A program made the translations under genes and the position numbers. Below, piece by piece: positions 11,434 through 19,382 of a stretch of DNA of 25,329 nucleotides. The stretch's first letter is position 1. Every line of letters starts with the position of its first letter. Below the pieces are notes generated by a model. The model searched no databases and had not been told where the DNA came from. It worked only from the letters and a program-made list of their open reading frames with translations. Source of the DNA: Lingula anatina (taxonomy: Eukaryota; Brachiopoda; Lingulata; Lingulida; Lingulidae); NCBI RefSeq assembly GCF_001039355.2, contig NW_019775827.1, forward strand, positions 25,624 to 50,952, given 5' to 3'.

Positions 11434-12036
11434 TTAATCATTGTGGTTCAAGAGGAAATTAAACAGTTCATGTATCTCCATCAACCGGTGCTTCCTGAAA
11501 CTGGGGACGCCGCTGTCTCTGAGCTTCCGTCCACCAGAGATGCAAGGCTCTTTCTGCAGAAAATGACTCAAGGTCAGGGCCTTCCAATGAAGCAAAAAAT
11601 CATTGCGAGATGCCCTCCAATCACTTTTGATTCTCTCTAGTGGCAGTGCAGAGAATCCACGTTCACAATTAGCACTGGAAACAGGGATTGCCAATACTAT
11701 TTCAACAAGTTTGAGATTATGCTTTAAATCATCTGCATGCGTGATGAACATTTCTTGCACAGTGGGTCTTGGATTTCTCTACAGTCTCACTCCCAATATG
11801 GCCTTCATGCGAGCCCACTCACTGGATATACTGGGAAAATCATACACTCCAAGATTCTGAAAAACAGGTCTGAAATGATTCACAAGATACTCTACTCTGT
11901 CATTCCCATATCCTGCTCAGTTCTGGCAATCCAAAGGCCACTCCTTAGTGTGAAAGACATGCCCTGCATCCAACCCAGCCATGGAAGGATCCTGCTCCTT
12001 TTCTAATTGTACCACCTGCGTTAGCGCTGGCTGTCA
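11434..12036 (-). pseudogene. degenerate hAT-family transposase, C-terminal part
   Basis: The minus-strand frame has the hallmark of the hAT C-terminal dimerisation region: VLAIPVSSANCERGFSAL, followed by IKSDWRASRNDFLLH. hAT transposases cut and paste DNA, and this region mediates their oligomerisation. Going upstream the same frame continues as hAT-like sequence (EYLVNHFRPVFQNLGVYDFPSISSEW by eye) but is broken by in-frame stops starting at 11781, 11919 and 12036. The frame then stays open to about 12192 with sequence I cannot assign. The N-terminal zinc finger and most of the catalytic region are absent, so this is a dead fragment. The ZNF862/KIAA1586-like branch of hAT-derived proteins is the closest type I know. 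No TIRs were identified. Confidence 0.8.
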
Positions 12037-12614
12037 CATGGTTTTAGTTCCGTCCGGATCGTTCCGCCGGCATGTTACCATTACTGCTTCTCCTCCTAGA
12101 CGGTAAGGGCCTCCATACCCATCTCTTGGATTTAGGTCACCTATAATCTCAACTTGTTCCACGTAAAATTTGGGCTTTGTCGGTATTGGGTTCTAGGTGT
12201 GGCACTCATTGCAATGCACCCTTGTCCAAAAATGGCAAAATTAAATGCTAATTATCTACCCTACGGAAGGAATTATGGGAAAATTTCTACAGACGGCTTT
12301 CCAAAAGTCATATTTGGGAAAATAAAACGTAAGGCTTGGCGAGGCAGACAACTTGTGGTCAAAAATGACATTATTTCATGAAATTTGAACATCTGGAACT
12401 TCTGAGCACCTCCCATTTCAATAATTTCAACCAAAGTGACCTTTTCTTTATTTTAATTAATTTTCTCTGTAGGAAATTTATGGCACATTATTGTAACTCC
12501 AAAATTATAACATTTAGTCCCTTATATCTCCAAAACTGGCAGAGATAGGTCCATAGTTACTATTGAAGTTGAATAGGAAGTCATATACTGGCAATCTAAA
12601 TGTGACCTTGAAAT

Positions 12615-12627
12615 TGACCTTTGACCT
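12615..12627. promoter_or_regulatory. DR1 nuclear-receptor element, array unit 1
   Basis: TGACCTTTGACCT is the reverse complement of AGGTCAAAGGTCA, two AGGTCA half-sites spaced by one base. This is the textbook DR1 bound by HNF4, RXR homo- and heterodimers and COUP-TF. Just before it, TGACCTTGA (12603-12611) is an extended half-site (TCAAGGTCA) of the type bound by ERR and NR5A receptors. Occupancy is inferred only. Confidence 0.5.
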
Positions 12628-12760
12628 ACTTTTTATCATGAATTGAACTTTGCAAATTTTGGTTCCCTTTTATCTCCAAAACTGGCAGAGATAGGTCCAT
12701 AGTTACTATTGAACTTGAATAGGAAGTCATATACTGACAATCTTCCTCTGACCTTGAAAT

Positions 12761-12773
12761 TGATCTTTGACCT
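12761..12773. promoter_or_regulatory. DR1 element with one mismatch, array unit 2
   Basis: TGATCTTTGACCT differs from the perfect DR1 by one base in one half-site. The TGACCTTGA half-site is retained upstream. Confidence 0.4.
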
Positions 12774-12904
12774 ACTTTACATTATAAACTAAACTTTGCA
12801 CCTTTTTTAATGCTTACACGTTCAAAACTGGCAAAGATACGCCCATAGTTACTATTGAATTTGAATAGAAAGTCATTAGAGGCAATTTACTGTGACCTTA
12901 AAAT

Positions 12905-12917
12905 TGACCTTTGACCT
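12905..12917. promoter_or_regulatory. DR1 element, array unit 3
   Basis: A perfect TGACCTTTGACCT. The preceding extended half-site is altered to TGACCTTAA. Confidence 0.45.
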
Positions 12918-13048
12918 ACATTTAACCATGAACTGAACTTGGCAAATTTTCGTTCCCTTTTATCTCGAAAACTGGCAGAGATAGGTCCACAGTTACTATT
13001 CAACTTGAATATGAAGTCATTAGAGGCAATTTACTGTGACCTTAAAAT

Positions 13049-13061
13049 TGACCTTTGACCT
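13049..13061. promoter_or_regulatory. DR1 element, array unit 4
   Basis: A perfect TGACCTTTGACCT, preceded by TGACCTTAA as in unit 3, suggesting units 3 and 4 share a more recent ancestor. Confidence 0.45.
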
Positions 13062-13189
13062 ACTTTTTACCATGAACTTTGCAAATTTTGGTTCCCTTTT
13101 ATCTCTAAAACTGGCAAAGATTCGCCCATAGTTACTATTGAATTTGAATAGGAAGTCACATACTGGCAATCTAAGTGTGACCTTGAAAT

Positions 13190-13202
13190 TGACCTTTGAC
13201 CT
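13190..13202. promoter_or_regulatory. DR1 element, array unit 5
   Basis: A perfect TGACCTTTGACCT, with the upstream TGACCTTGA extended half-site intact. Confidence 0.45.
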
Positions 13203-13332
13203 ACTTTTTATCATGAATTGAAGTTTACAAATTTTGGTTCCCTTTTATCTCCAAAACTAGCAGAGATGGGTCCATAGTTGCTATTGAACTTGAATAGGAA
13301 GTCATACTGAAAATTTACTGTGACCTTGAAAT

Positions 13333-13345
13333 TGACCTTTGACCT
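13333..13345. promoter_or_regulatory. DR1 element, array unit 6
   Basis: A perfect TGACCTTTGACCT, with TGACCTTGA directly upstream at 13321. It is the last unit before the array fades out near 13376. Confidence 0.45.
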
Positions 13346-13376
13346 ACCTTACTATGAACTAAACTTTGATTATACC

Positions 13377-13969
13377 ATTTTTAGTTATATATATTTTTTT
13401 GCATTTTTTGAGAATTCTTGTTGATTGCATTTTTTACAGCTTGTGAAGCACAAGACTGTTTGGTGGTGTCCCTTTTTTGTGTGTGGGGGGGTCTATACGA
13501 TCGCGCTTACTCCAGCTGGTAGTACAATATTCTGAGGCGGTATCACCTTTCTGATCCTTTAGTTTTAAATGTACTCGAAATGAGCAACAGCAATAAAATA
13601 CACCTATCTCCACAAAGAAAACTAGCAAGATAATAAATTTAAAGTAAATGGCTGTAAGTTTACCCCACTAAACTGACTGGGGTGCCTCTCCCCAAGTCCT
13701 GAACGTGATAATCATGATAACGGTTGAAAGCTCTCCCAATATATTGTCACCTATTATAAATGATGTACAATAACCTTGACCTTTGACATTATCTAATATG
13801 AGGGGTGATGAAATCACTTGGAAAACTATATAAAAAAAGAAGATGAAACTTCAGGGCACTTTGGTTTTTGTCATCAATTATCTGATACAAGAGGCTTTTT
13901 CTCCATCTAGTGTCATTCCAGCCATTTGGCTGAGTGACTTTTGACACTTACAATAATAATAACCGCTAC

Positions 13970-14010
<41 letters not shown>

Positions 14011-14548
14011 ATCTTTATCCCTTTTACTGCTAGGGATCAGTGTATCTGGAGAACTGTTGTCCTTCAGATTAGACATTTACAAATTCATCAAATTATGATG
14101 ACAGATTTTAATATGAATACAAACCATCTGTCAAACTATCATTACTGTCATCATGATCATTCTGGTGAAACATTGTCTTGAGATACTGCTGTTTTTGGCC
14201 TGAGGATCATCTTTTGAACACCTGTCAACATAAATGAACCATTTAAAATATATTCTGTGATGTGTTTGCAAACATATGACTTGGAAATGAATGATTGTGT
14301 TGACTCTATGAAAGCCATATTCGATTTTACTGCTGTTCAAACCCCAAAAATTTTGGATTTTTAGCACTAGTATCTACAAATATATTCTAACTGCTGCAAG
14401 ATCACTCAGCTGCGGCTAGGCCAAGCTCACCAGAAGCCAAGAAAATGCTCATTAAATAGGGCCTCTGATGATTTTTTGACTCATTGTTAATAGGGATCTT
14501 TAACATTGAAGTTTTATGGCTTTTAAGCTTATGTTAACATCAAAAGTT
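13377..14548. other. non-coding stretch
   Basis: AT-rich with no supported gene. It contains a degenerate half-site pair (CCTTGACCTTTGACATT near 13775) beyond the array and an AAT microsatellite at 13971-14008. Confidence 0.45.
13971..14008. repeat. (AAT)n microsatellite
   Basis: About 38 bp of uninterrupted ATA/AAT trinucleotides, with shorter AAT runs just upstream. Confidence 0.95.
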
Positions 14549-14851
14549 TCAGTCATCAGAACACCGCCTATCGTTGTCAAAGTTGTAGTCAAAGGACGTG
14601 CCAGGTAAAACCTCCCTGTTCACAGTTTCTTCAATATCCGTTATCCTAGAGGATAACACGTCTAATTTGGCATCATTAGACATCAGTTTTTCATTCATAC
14701 TTTGCAAGTATTCTAGAATCTTAGAATCTTGGTTAGTTGCGGTTTTCGCAGCAACACTAGTGGTCTTTACAACAGCACTAGTTGATTTCTTATTGCTAGC
14801 GACTTGTTTCTCTTTTAAGTCTTTCTCCACTATCTCATTTTTCTCCGACAT
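14549..14851 (-). CDS. small coiled-coil ORF, possible first exon or retroelement Gag remnant
   Basis: From the ATG at 14851 (CAACATGTC context) the frame gives 100 residues: a Lys/Ser/Thr-rich start, then a heptad-like helix (ILEYLQSMNEKLMSNDAKLDVLSSRITDIEETV), ending ...DNDRRCSDD. Such a basic, low-complexity start followed by a short coiled coil is typical of N-terminal Gag-like segments of retroelements, and also of some host scaffold proteins; I cannot choose. An NRF1-type palindrome lies 126 bp upstream of the ATG. A 9-bp-arm hairpin (14928-14946) and another at about 14898-14925 lie between. The frame could continue by splicing from a GT near its end, but no partner exon is seen. Confidence 0.35.
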   Translation of the reverse strand: MSEKNEIVEKDLKEKQVASNKKSTSAVVKTTSVAAKTATNQDSKILEYLQSMNEKLMSNDAKLDVLSSRITDIEETVNREVLPGTSFDYNFDNDRRCSDD

Positions 14852-14976
14852 GTTGGAAAAAAGATGTATTGTCAAAAAACGACAAAATACACCACAATGT
14901 ATTGACAAAAATGTCAAAATACATACACACAAGAAATTTTCTTGTGAACCACATGCTTCTCGCCTCATGCTACTGA

Positions 14977-14988
14977 CGCGCATGCGCA
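14977..14988. promoter_or_regulatory. NRF1-type palindromic site
   Basis: CGCGCATGCGCA matches the NRF1 consensus YGCGCAYGCGCR fully and contains a perfect GCGCATGCGC palindrome. It sits in a CpG-containing island in otherwise AT-rich DNA, upstream of the minus-strand ATG at 14851 and just beyond the stop codon of the minus-strand exon at 15004-15200. Its placement suits a promoter for the smaller ORF. Confidence 0.5.
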
Positions 14989-15003
14989 CTGTGCATTCTC
15001 ATT

Positions 15004-15200
15004 TCATGACGAACCAATATGATTATTCGATATAGAATTACATTGACTCCTATATAGTGGTGTTAATGTCCTATTTTTCAACGTGTCAACTTGTGACTTC
15101 TTGAACTTGCCTCCAGGGATTGACTCATGAGTCTGAAGAGTTGGGAAAGTTCCATCAAGACCACTAATTTCATCCCCATCATTCTTGTCATCATCACTAC
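15004..15200 (-). CDS. candidate 3' terminal exon of an unrecognised minus-strand gene
   Basis: An acceptor (AATTATTTTTCAG, AG at 15202-15201) is followed by an open frame. After two leading bases it encodes 64 residues: an acidic start (SDDDKNDGDE), a Gly/Pro-containing middle, a short basic patch (GGKFKKSQ), and a TGA stop at 15006. The length, phase-2 entry and lack of upstream ATG fit a last coding exon. The Ngaro element lies immediately upstream on the same strand, so transcripts could splice from the element into this exon, or the element may sit in this gene's last intron. The product is not recognised. Confidence 0.35.
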
Positions 15201-15352
15201 CTGAAAAATAATTGGATACTACTAAAATGAATTTAACTCTTCAGCATCTTATGTAAATGGACAAAAGTTACAAGACAGCATAATTTCCAAATATTTTGTT
15301 TCACTTTGAAATATTTCAATTAAAAAACACAGAGATTTGGGCTTATAAAAAC

Positions 15353-15358
15353 TTTATT
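15353..15358 (-). terminator. possible polyadenylation signal AATAAA
   Basis: The minus-strand AATAAA is followed by a T-rich stretch, about 100 nt downstream of the stop codon that ends the broken YR frame. It resembles the AATAAAG-TTTTA context at 19418-19413. It could serve transcripts of the broken element, or be chance in AT-rich DNA. Confidence 0.3.
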
Positions 15359-15492
15359 CATACATAACTATTTCCTAAGGTTTATGAGTACTTAAAATGA
15401 AAACCAATACATATCACAATCTTAATATCCGGATTATTCCAAGATAGGGCGTTTGTCTAGACGTTAAGAGCAGCTGCATTAAAAAGACATTN

Positions 15493-16340
15493 GGTGATCA
15501 GCCAGGTGGCTCCTCCCCGCCGTAGGCTGTGCGTATTATATACATCGCTTGTCAATCCTATAGCGCGGACGGCATGTTTGAGTCGTGCTCTAAATACCTC
15601 TTGGGTGAGGTGGAGAAGGCTATCGGATTCGCAGATGCTGAAGAGGGGCGCGTCGCTCGGTAGTGTGCCGCTTAGTCCAACGAATCGCGTTATAGCCGCC
15701 ACTGGGCAGAGAGGAGAGCGCAATGTTGGTAGAACGACGGTATGGGTGCGGTCACGAAATTGAATAGTCTTTGAAGCGTTGATCTTCACGATAATCCCTT
15801 TCCTGTGGAATGTCGTATCCTTGCGACGGATTGATTTGTTCTCTGCTGGGTGTCGGCTTGGGACAGTAAAGTTACTAACGCGCAAAAGTCCAAAGAATCC
15901 CGTCAATATCGCGGCCCAGAACTGGCAGTCTCCTATCAAGTTAAGGTCCAAGGAATCCCTTATGGCGCTGAGGTGCTCCAGTTGGAAAGGCGCTTTGTGA
16001 TTTGTACCTCCTCTATGGCGTTTGATCCCTCTAAGAAGTGATTTGATTGTCCAATTACTGGTCAGAGGGTTGGGGAGATCGTGCTCTCTATGCAGTAGCT
16101 GGATTATATTAACATATTGCTGAATCGTCGAGAAGGATTTTGACCTAGCAAGGAAAGCTATATATCTGGCTATGGTACAAGTGTCTGCTGGCACTGGCGG
16201 TTTCTTAACGAGTTTACAAAAGTCCCGATAACTCTTTTCCTGTGTGGCATACGCGCGTCGAGTGGTGGGTGCCCAACATTGACCGCGCCAAGTGGCTATC
16301 TCCCCGTCCAGATCCTCGAGCAGCTTATCCAACTGTCTAT
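15493..16340 (-). CDS. tyrosine recombinase of Ngaro-like retrotransposon, C-terminally truncated
   Basis: This is the integrase of the element. YR retrotransposons insert a circular cDNA by strand exchange instead of using a DDE integrase. Numbering from the Leu codon at 16332, an N-terminal SAM-like core-binding region (about 12-110) precedes the catalytic domain. That domain has the box A Arg (GFFGLLRVSNF, R151), a likely beta-hairpin Lys (NASKTIQF, K188) and the H-x-x-R box (HSLRRGGATW, H268, R271). The sequence then meets the N at 15492, after which the frame runs 10 unrelated codons to a stop. The second His/Trp and the nucleophilic Tyr are lost, so the copy should be inactive. There is no ATG near the start. 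The frame opens in -1 relative to RT-RNase H, overlapping it by about 45 nt, directly after a strong splice acceptor (16341). Confidence 0.9.
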
Positions 16341-17939
16341 CTGAGGAGAGAGAAATGAGATGGCATCATTAGACATGTGTGCCGGCAACCATATGTACTC
16401 TGAAACTTGATCACATGTTTTATATAGTAAATTTATAAATCTACTAATCTGACCATGCTCGTGTAACCGGCTGATAGCGTCTGCAACTGAGTTACTCTCG
16501 CCCGGAATAAAGTGCGCCTCCAGTTTGAAGTCGAACCGGGCAGACAGGAGGTATAATTGCTCTAATAGGGCAAAGGCGGTAGGGCTAGTCGTAGTCCCAT
16601 TGTTAATCATATATACGGAGGCAATGTTATCGGAATAGAAGTGTACGTGCTGTCCCTTCCAAAGCCTTCCCCAGCGTCGCGCGGCTAAGACAATTGTAGC
16701 TAACTCCTTAGCGTTAATATGTTGGTCGGCGAACGAAGGGGCGTCGACATCCCAGGCGTAGTAGAACCAGTCTCCCAAGCAGAAAGCTCCGCCGGCGACC
16801 GTACACGCATCTGTGTGTACTTCAACTTCTGGTCTATCGTTCCATATTGTCCTCCTACTATTGCACTGAATTTGTGTAGCCCACCAAGCTAGATCGCCGT
16901 GGATGGCACGCAACAGACACTTGTGTGATGCGGCTTTAGTCGACGACATAAGGCTGTATATCCTCCTCAGGTGAAGTTTTCCCCAGGGGATGACGTTGCT
17001 AGCCCAGACCAGGTGCCCGGCTAGTCGCTCTAACTGCTTCCGCGTCGCTCGTTTACGCTTTAAAAATGTGAATAATAAGTCCTCAAGTTTCGTTAACTTA
17101 GTGTGTTCGAGGGATACTTTTCCCGCGCACGAGTCAATTTCAATACCCAAGAAAACTATTTTCTGTGTCGGGTCATTCACTTTCTTCCAGTTTATGGCAA
17201 AACCCAGCGAGCGGAGCAATTGTACGAGAGTGTTGTATGCTGCTAAACATTCCGCAAAATCTTTTCCCGCTACAATAAAGTCGTCTAAGTAGGCTACTAC
17301 AACCGGGAAACCTCTCCTTAACATCATCCGGCGCACAGCCTGAGTGAGTGTATTAAAAATAGCCGGACTTTTACGTCCACCGAAGGGGAGTCTTAAATCA
17401 ACAAGGGTGGTAGGTTTGCTTTTTCCAGTAAACGTCCACTGTAGCCCTGTGTATTGGTGATTGCTTGGATGTAGTTCTACGGAGCGATACGCGTTGGCTA
17501 AATCAACTTTTGCAAGGTACCAGTGGGGCTTGATATTACATAATACTTCCTGTACTGACTGATAACTCACACTGTCCTTAGTCGCGTAATCATTCACACT
17601 GGTTCCTTCCGGTCTGCTACAGTCATGAATTAATCTTATGTTTCCGTCCGGCTTTGGCACCGCATGGAGTCCACTAATTATACGAGGAGTAGTTTCCGCT
17701 ATGGCATAATGACCCTCAGCTATACCTTCTAACAGTTTTGCCTCTACTTGTTCCCTCGCTCTAATAGCTGTAACTGAATTGGGAACGTATGCCCTATCCG
17801 GAATAATAGAGTCATCATCTATAATTGAAAAACCATACCGTATCCCGTTAAGAATATATTCACGGTCCGGATCGTCTGCTAGCTCTTGTTCCCACACGTG
17901 AACAGCTTTTCTTAGCGTGGAATTGTCCTTATCTACCAC
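16296..17939 (-). CDS. reverse transcriptase-RNase H of Ngaro-like retrotransposon
   Basis: This copies the element's RNA into DNA and removes the RNA strand, in cytoplasmic Gag particles or the nucleus. Numbered from the first codon after the slip site: palm motif A KVDLANAY (144-151, D146), motif B LPFGGRKSPAIF (184-195), catalytic YLDD (217-220), motifs D/E NWKKV and FLGIEID. The RNase H acidic residues are in VHTDAC (D377), NAKEL (E412), FYSDN (D437) and VADAIS (D487). All expected residues are present. No methyltransferase or hydrolase domain follows. The frame has no ATG; the codon at 17939 is GTG. It overlaps the end of gag by 7 nt in the -1 frame at an A-AAA-AAG heptamer, so it is probably made as a Gag-Pol fusion. 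Confidence 0.95.
   Translation of the reverse strand: MVDKDNSTLRKAVHVWEQELADDPDREYILNGIRYGFSIIDDDSIIPDRAYVPNSVTAIRAREQVEAKLLEGIAEGHYAIAETTPRIISGLHAVPKPDGNIRLIHDCSRPEGTSVNDYATKDSVSYQSVQEVLCNIKPHWYLAKVDLANAYRSVELHPSNHQYTGLQWTFTGKSKPTTLVDLRLPFGGRKSPAIFNTLTQAVRRMMLRRGFPVVVAYLDDFIVAGKDFAECLAAYNTLVQLLRSLGFAINWKKVNDPTQKIVFLGIEIDSCAGKVSLEHTKLTKLEDLLFTFLKRKRATRKQLERLAGHLVWASNVIPWGKLHLRRIYSLMSSTKAASHKCLLRAIHGDLAWWATQIQCNSRRTIWNDRPEVEVHTDACTVAGGAFCLGDWFYYAWDVDAPSFADQHINAKELATIVLAARRWGRLWKGQHVHFYSDNIASVYMINNGTTTSPTAFALLEQLYLLSARFDFKLEAHFIPGESNSVADAISRLHEHGQISRFINLLYKTCDQVSEYIWLPAHMSNDAISFLSPQIDSWISCSRIWTGR
16341..16355 (-). promoter_or_regulatory. strong splice acceptor at the start of the YR frame
   Basis: The minus strand reads TTTCTCTCTCCTCAG directly before the first in-frame bases of the YR frame. 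A branch-point-like CTAAT lies about 25 nt before the AG. The only codons of the YR frame upstream of this point end at a stop (TGA) about 30 nt further up and contain no ATG. Splicing from an upstream donor would therefore give the YR its own message. Confidence 0.5.
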
Positions 17940-18976
17940 TTTTTTGAATCCGGGACGTGTTCTGGGGTTGTTTTCTGGGGGTAGGTTTGCTTATGGTCGA
18001 AATCCCCGTGGGTGGGCGAGAAACATTTTAAGCAAATGTGAGAATATTTGCATACGCGGAGACTACAGCCGTTGCGCCCGTTGAATCTCTCGCAGATTGG
18101 CCTTGCTGTATTTGGGTCTACTTTACCGCGCTGGATGAAATTTTGGCCTCTTGGATTCTGATGTCCTGTGGGGCGCTTGTTCTCTCCCCTCTGTAGTAGG
18201 AGTTGCATCAGGTATTGGTCATCTTTTCCCCAGTCGCTGTTCTCCCGTGCCTGTTTCTTCCTGAACTCGTAGTCGAAGTTCACGATACTCTCCCACGAAA
18301 ACGCCTGTGCGAACGTAGCGATCTTGATGAGATAATCGATGTGCTCATCCGTCGTGCTCTCCCCGGCATTGCGCATTTCTCTGAGGATCCGTAGCGACCC
18401 CTCCATGTACTGGGCCAGTGACAGTTTGGCCAGTGGGATTTTGGTATCCTTAACCTTTATTTGAAAGGGGCCCATGTCTACTGTATTGGAGTTGGAAGTT
18501 TCTGCTGCGAGTGTCACAAAGTCTCTAACATCTCGGAAGATACCCGACTTCCCCTTTCTTGCCTCCCCCACTTTAAGGCACATACCTGTAAAATCCTGTG
18601 AGGTAGCTTTCTCCTGTTCCGCTGCGGCGGAGGTCATCAAACCCAGGATCTCCTCTACAGTCAGGGCACCTCCGTTTGCCAGTCTCTGTCGAACGTCGAC
18701 TTCGGTGCTCTTTGGCTGGACGTCTGCTACGCTTGGGGTGGTCGCGCTTGGGGCACTGCTTTCTGCACTCGAGTTTAACTCTTTCACAGCGTCCTCTAGA
18801 AGAAAGAGCTGGGCTGGGGGGAGATCTTCGCCATACAGCCTTTCAATTCTCTCTGGGGTGAGCTTCTTTAATGATTTAGCGGAATCGAATCCTTTCTCCA
18901 TTAAGGCAGCTAGTGTCTCTGTCGAAAGTCCGTTCTCTTCTTTCCATACGTGAGGATCGAATTCTTCTTCTGCCAT
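17933..18976 (-). CDS. Gag-like ORF1 of Ngaro-like retrotransposon
   Basis: This is the presumed nucleocapsid protein that binds and packages element RNA. I start it at the ATG at 18976 (ATCATGG context, A at -3 and G at +4), giving 347 residues; an upstream in-frame ATG would add 30 hydrophobic, unconserved-looking residues. Residues 8-68 form a SAM-like helical region (LAALMEKGF...LTPERIERLYGEDLPPAQLFLLEDAVKEL). A charged Ser/Thr/Pro linker and a helical middle follow. Near the C terminus is a CCCH finger, C295-x8-C304-x4-C309-x3-H313, then a second C-x2-C-x4-H-x4-H cluster (315-328). Paired fingers of this kind are known in DIRS/Ngaro Gag proteins. The last codons, AAA AAG TGG TAG, contain the slip site leading into RT. 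Confidence 0.88.
   Translation of the reverse strand: MAEEEFDPHVWKEENGLSTETLAALMEKGFDSAKSLKKLTPERIERLYGEDLPPAQLFLLEDAVKELNSSAESSAPSATTPSVADVQPKSTEVDVRQRLANGGALTVEEILGLMTSAAAEQEKATSQDFTGMCLKVGEARKGKSGIFRDVRDFVTLAAETSNSNTVDMGPFQIKVKDTKIPLAKLSLAQYMEGSLRILREMRNAGESTTDEHIDYLIKIATFAQAFSWESIVNFDYEFRKKQARENSDWGKDDQYLMQLLLQRGENKRPTGHQNPRGQNFIQRGKVDPNTARPICERFNGRNGCSLRVCKYSHICLKCFSPTHGDFDHKQTYPQKTTPEHVPDSKKW
17939..17945 (-). promoter_or_regulatory. -1 ribosomal frameshift heptamer A-AAA-AAG
   Basis: In the gag frame the codons read TCA AAA AAG TGG TAG, so A-AAA-AAG is in the correct phase for X-XXY-YYZ slippage. A one-base backward slip leads straight into GTG GTA GAT, the first codons of the open RT frame, six bases before the gag stop codon ends. 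A weak bulged stem (TTCC-ACGC with GTGT-GGGAA) can be drawn about 16 nt downstream. That is farther than the usual 5-9 nt, so a pseudoknot was not confirmed. Confidence 0.7.
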
Positions 18977-19065
18977 GATAAACACGTGTTGTCCGACAGA
19001 TAAAACCAAGATCGTATAGTTAGGGAAAAACCCGTTAGATATCAAAGTACAAAAACGAGAATTCA
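18977..19065 (-). promoter_or_regulatory. element leader between the A1 repeat and gag ATG
   Basis: An 89-nt unique leader contains no upstream out-of-frame ATG that I can see, apart from the in-frame ATG at the very start of the longer gag frame. It could hold a primer or packaging region. No tRNA-primer complement was sought, since Ngaro elements are not thought to use one. Confidence 0.4.
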
Positions 19066-19382
19066 AAAATCAAAGTATGCCGCTGCGAAGCTGACGCAAG
19101 CGTGCGTCTTGTTCAGTAACAAACTAGCGACTGCAGATTTCAAATTACCGCACGTTGAGCATCGGCCAATGAGAAACGATGTCCGTTAAGCAGGCTGGTC
19201 CTATCAGGGGAGAGAGAACGATGTCTGTTGTAATCTCTGCCAATAGAAGATCGTTTACATAAAGTCCGTTAAGCGGGCTAACCAACCAGCGGTCGGGAGA
19301 AAGGTAACAGGCACGCTGCGTGAGCGTGATAAGCGTACCATCTGTGCGTCATTTTAAATCCGACTTATAAATAAGTCTTAAC
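19066..19382 (-). repeat. A1 direct repeat (317 bp), 5' end of the coding element
   Basis: Identical over its whole length to 19638-19954. In element direction it starts GTTAAGACTTATTTATAAG, which holds a 7-bp-arm palindrome (GACTTAT-AA-ATAAGTC, plus-strand 19362-19377), and ends TTTGATTTT. Two CCAAT boxes lie inside (near 19165 and 19239), with related flanks (CCGTTAAGC repeated). It probably contains the promoter. It does not begin TG and end CA, so it is not a classical LTR. Confidence 0.85.

Larger units (their letters stand above)
12430..13376. repeat. tandem array, about six 144-bp units carrying nuclear-receptor DR1 motifs
   Basis: Units share the phrase TTATCTCCAAAACTGGCAGA, then ATAGTTACTATTGAA, GAATAGGAAGTCAT, TGACCTTGAAAT, TGACCTTTGACCT and AACTTTGCAAATTTT. 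DR1 words start at 12615, 12761, 12905, 13049, 13190 and 13333, giving steps of 146, 144, 144, 141 and 143 bp. A more diverged unit is detectable before the first, near 12440. Copies differ by scattered substitutions and small indels, so the array is not newly amplified. Frames read across it on the minus strand are by-products. No coding function is seen. Confidence 0.9.

Noticed and set aside
13020-13214. Minus-strand 64-codon frame with internal repetition
   Set aside because: By-product of the 144-bp tandem array.
14598-15035. 145-codon plus-strand frame opposite the coiled-coil ORF and NRF1 region
   Set aside because: Mirror of the minus-strand frame; hydrophobic runs are the antisense of a Lys/Ser-rich region.
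18474-18953. 159-codon plus-strand open frame opposite gag
   Set aside because: Antisense shadow of the well-supported Gag frame; no domain and biased composition.
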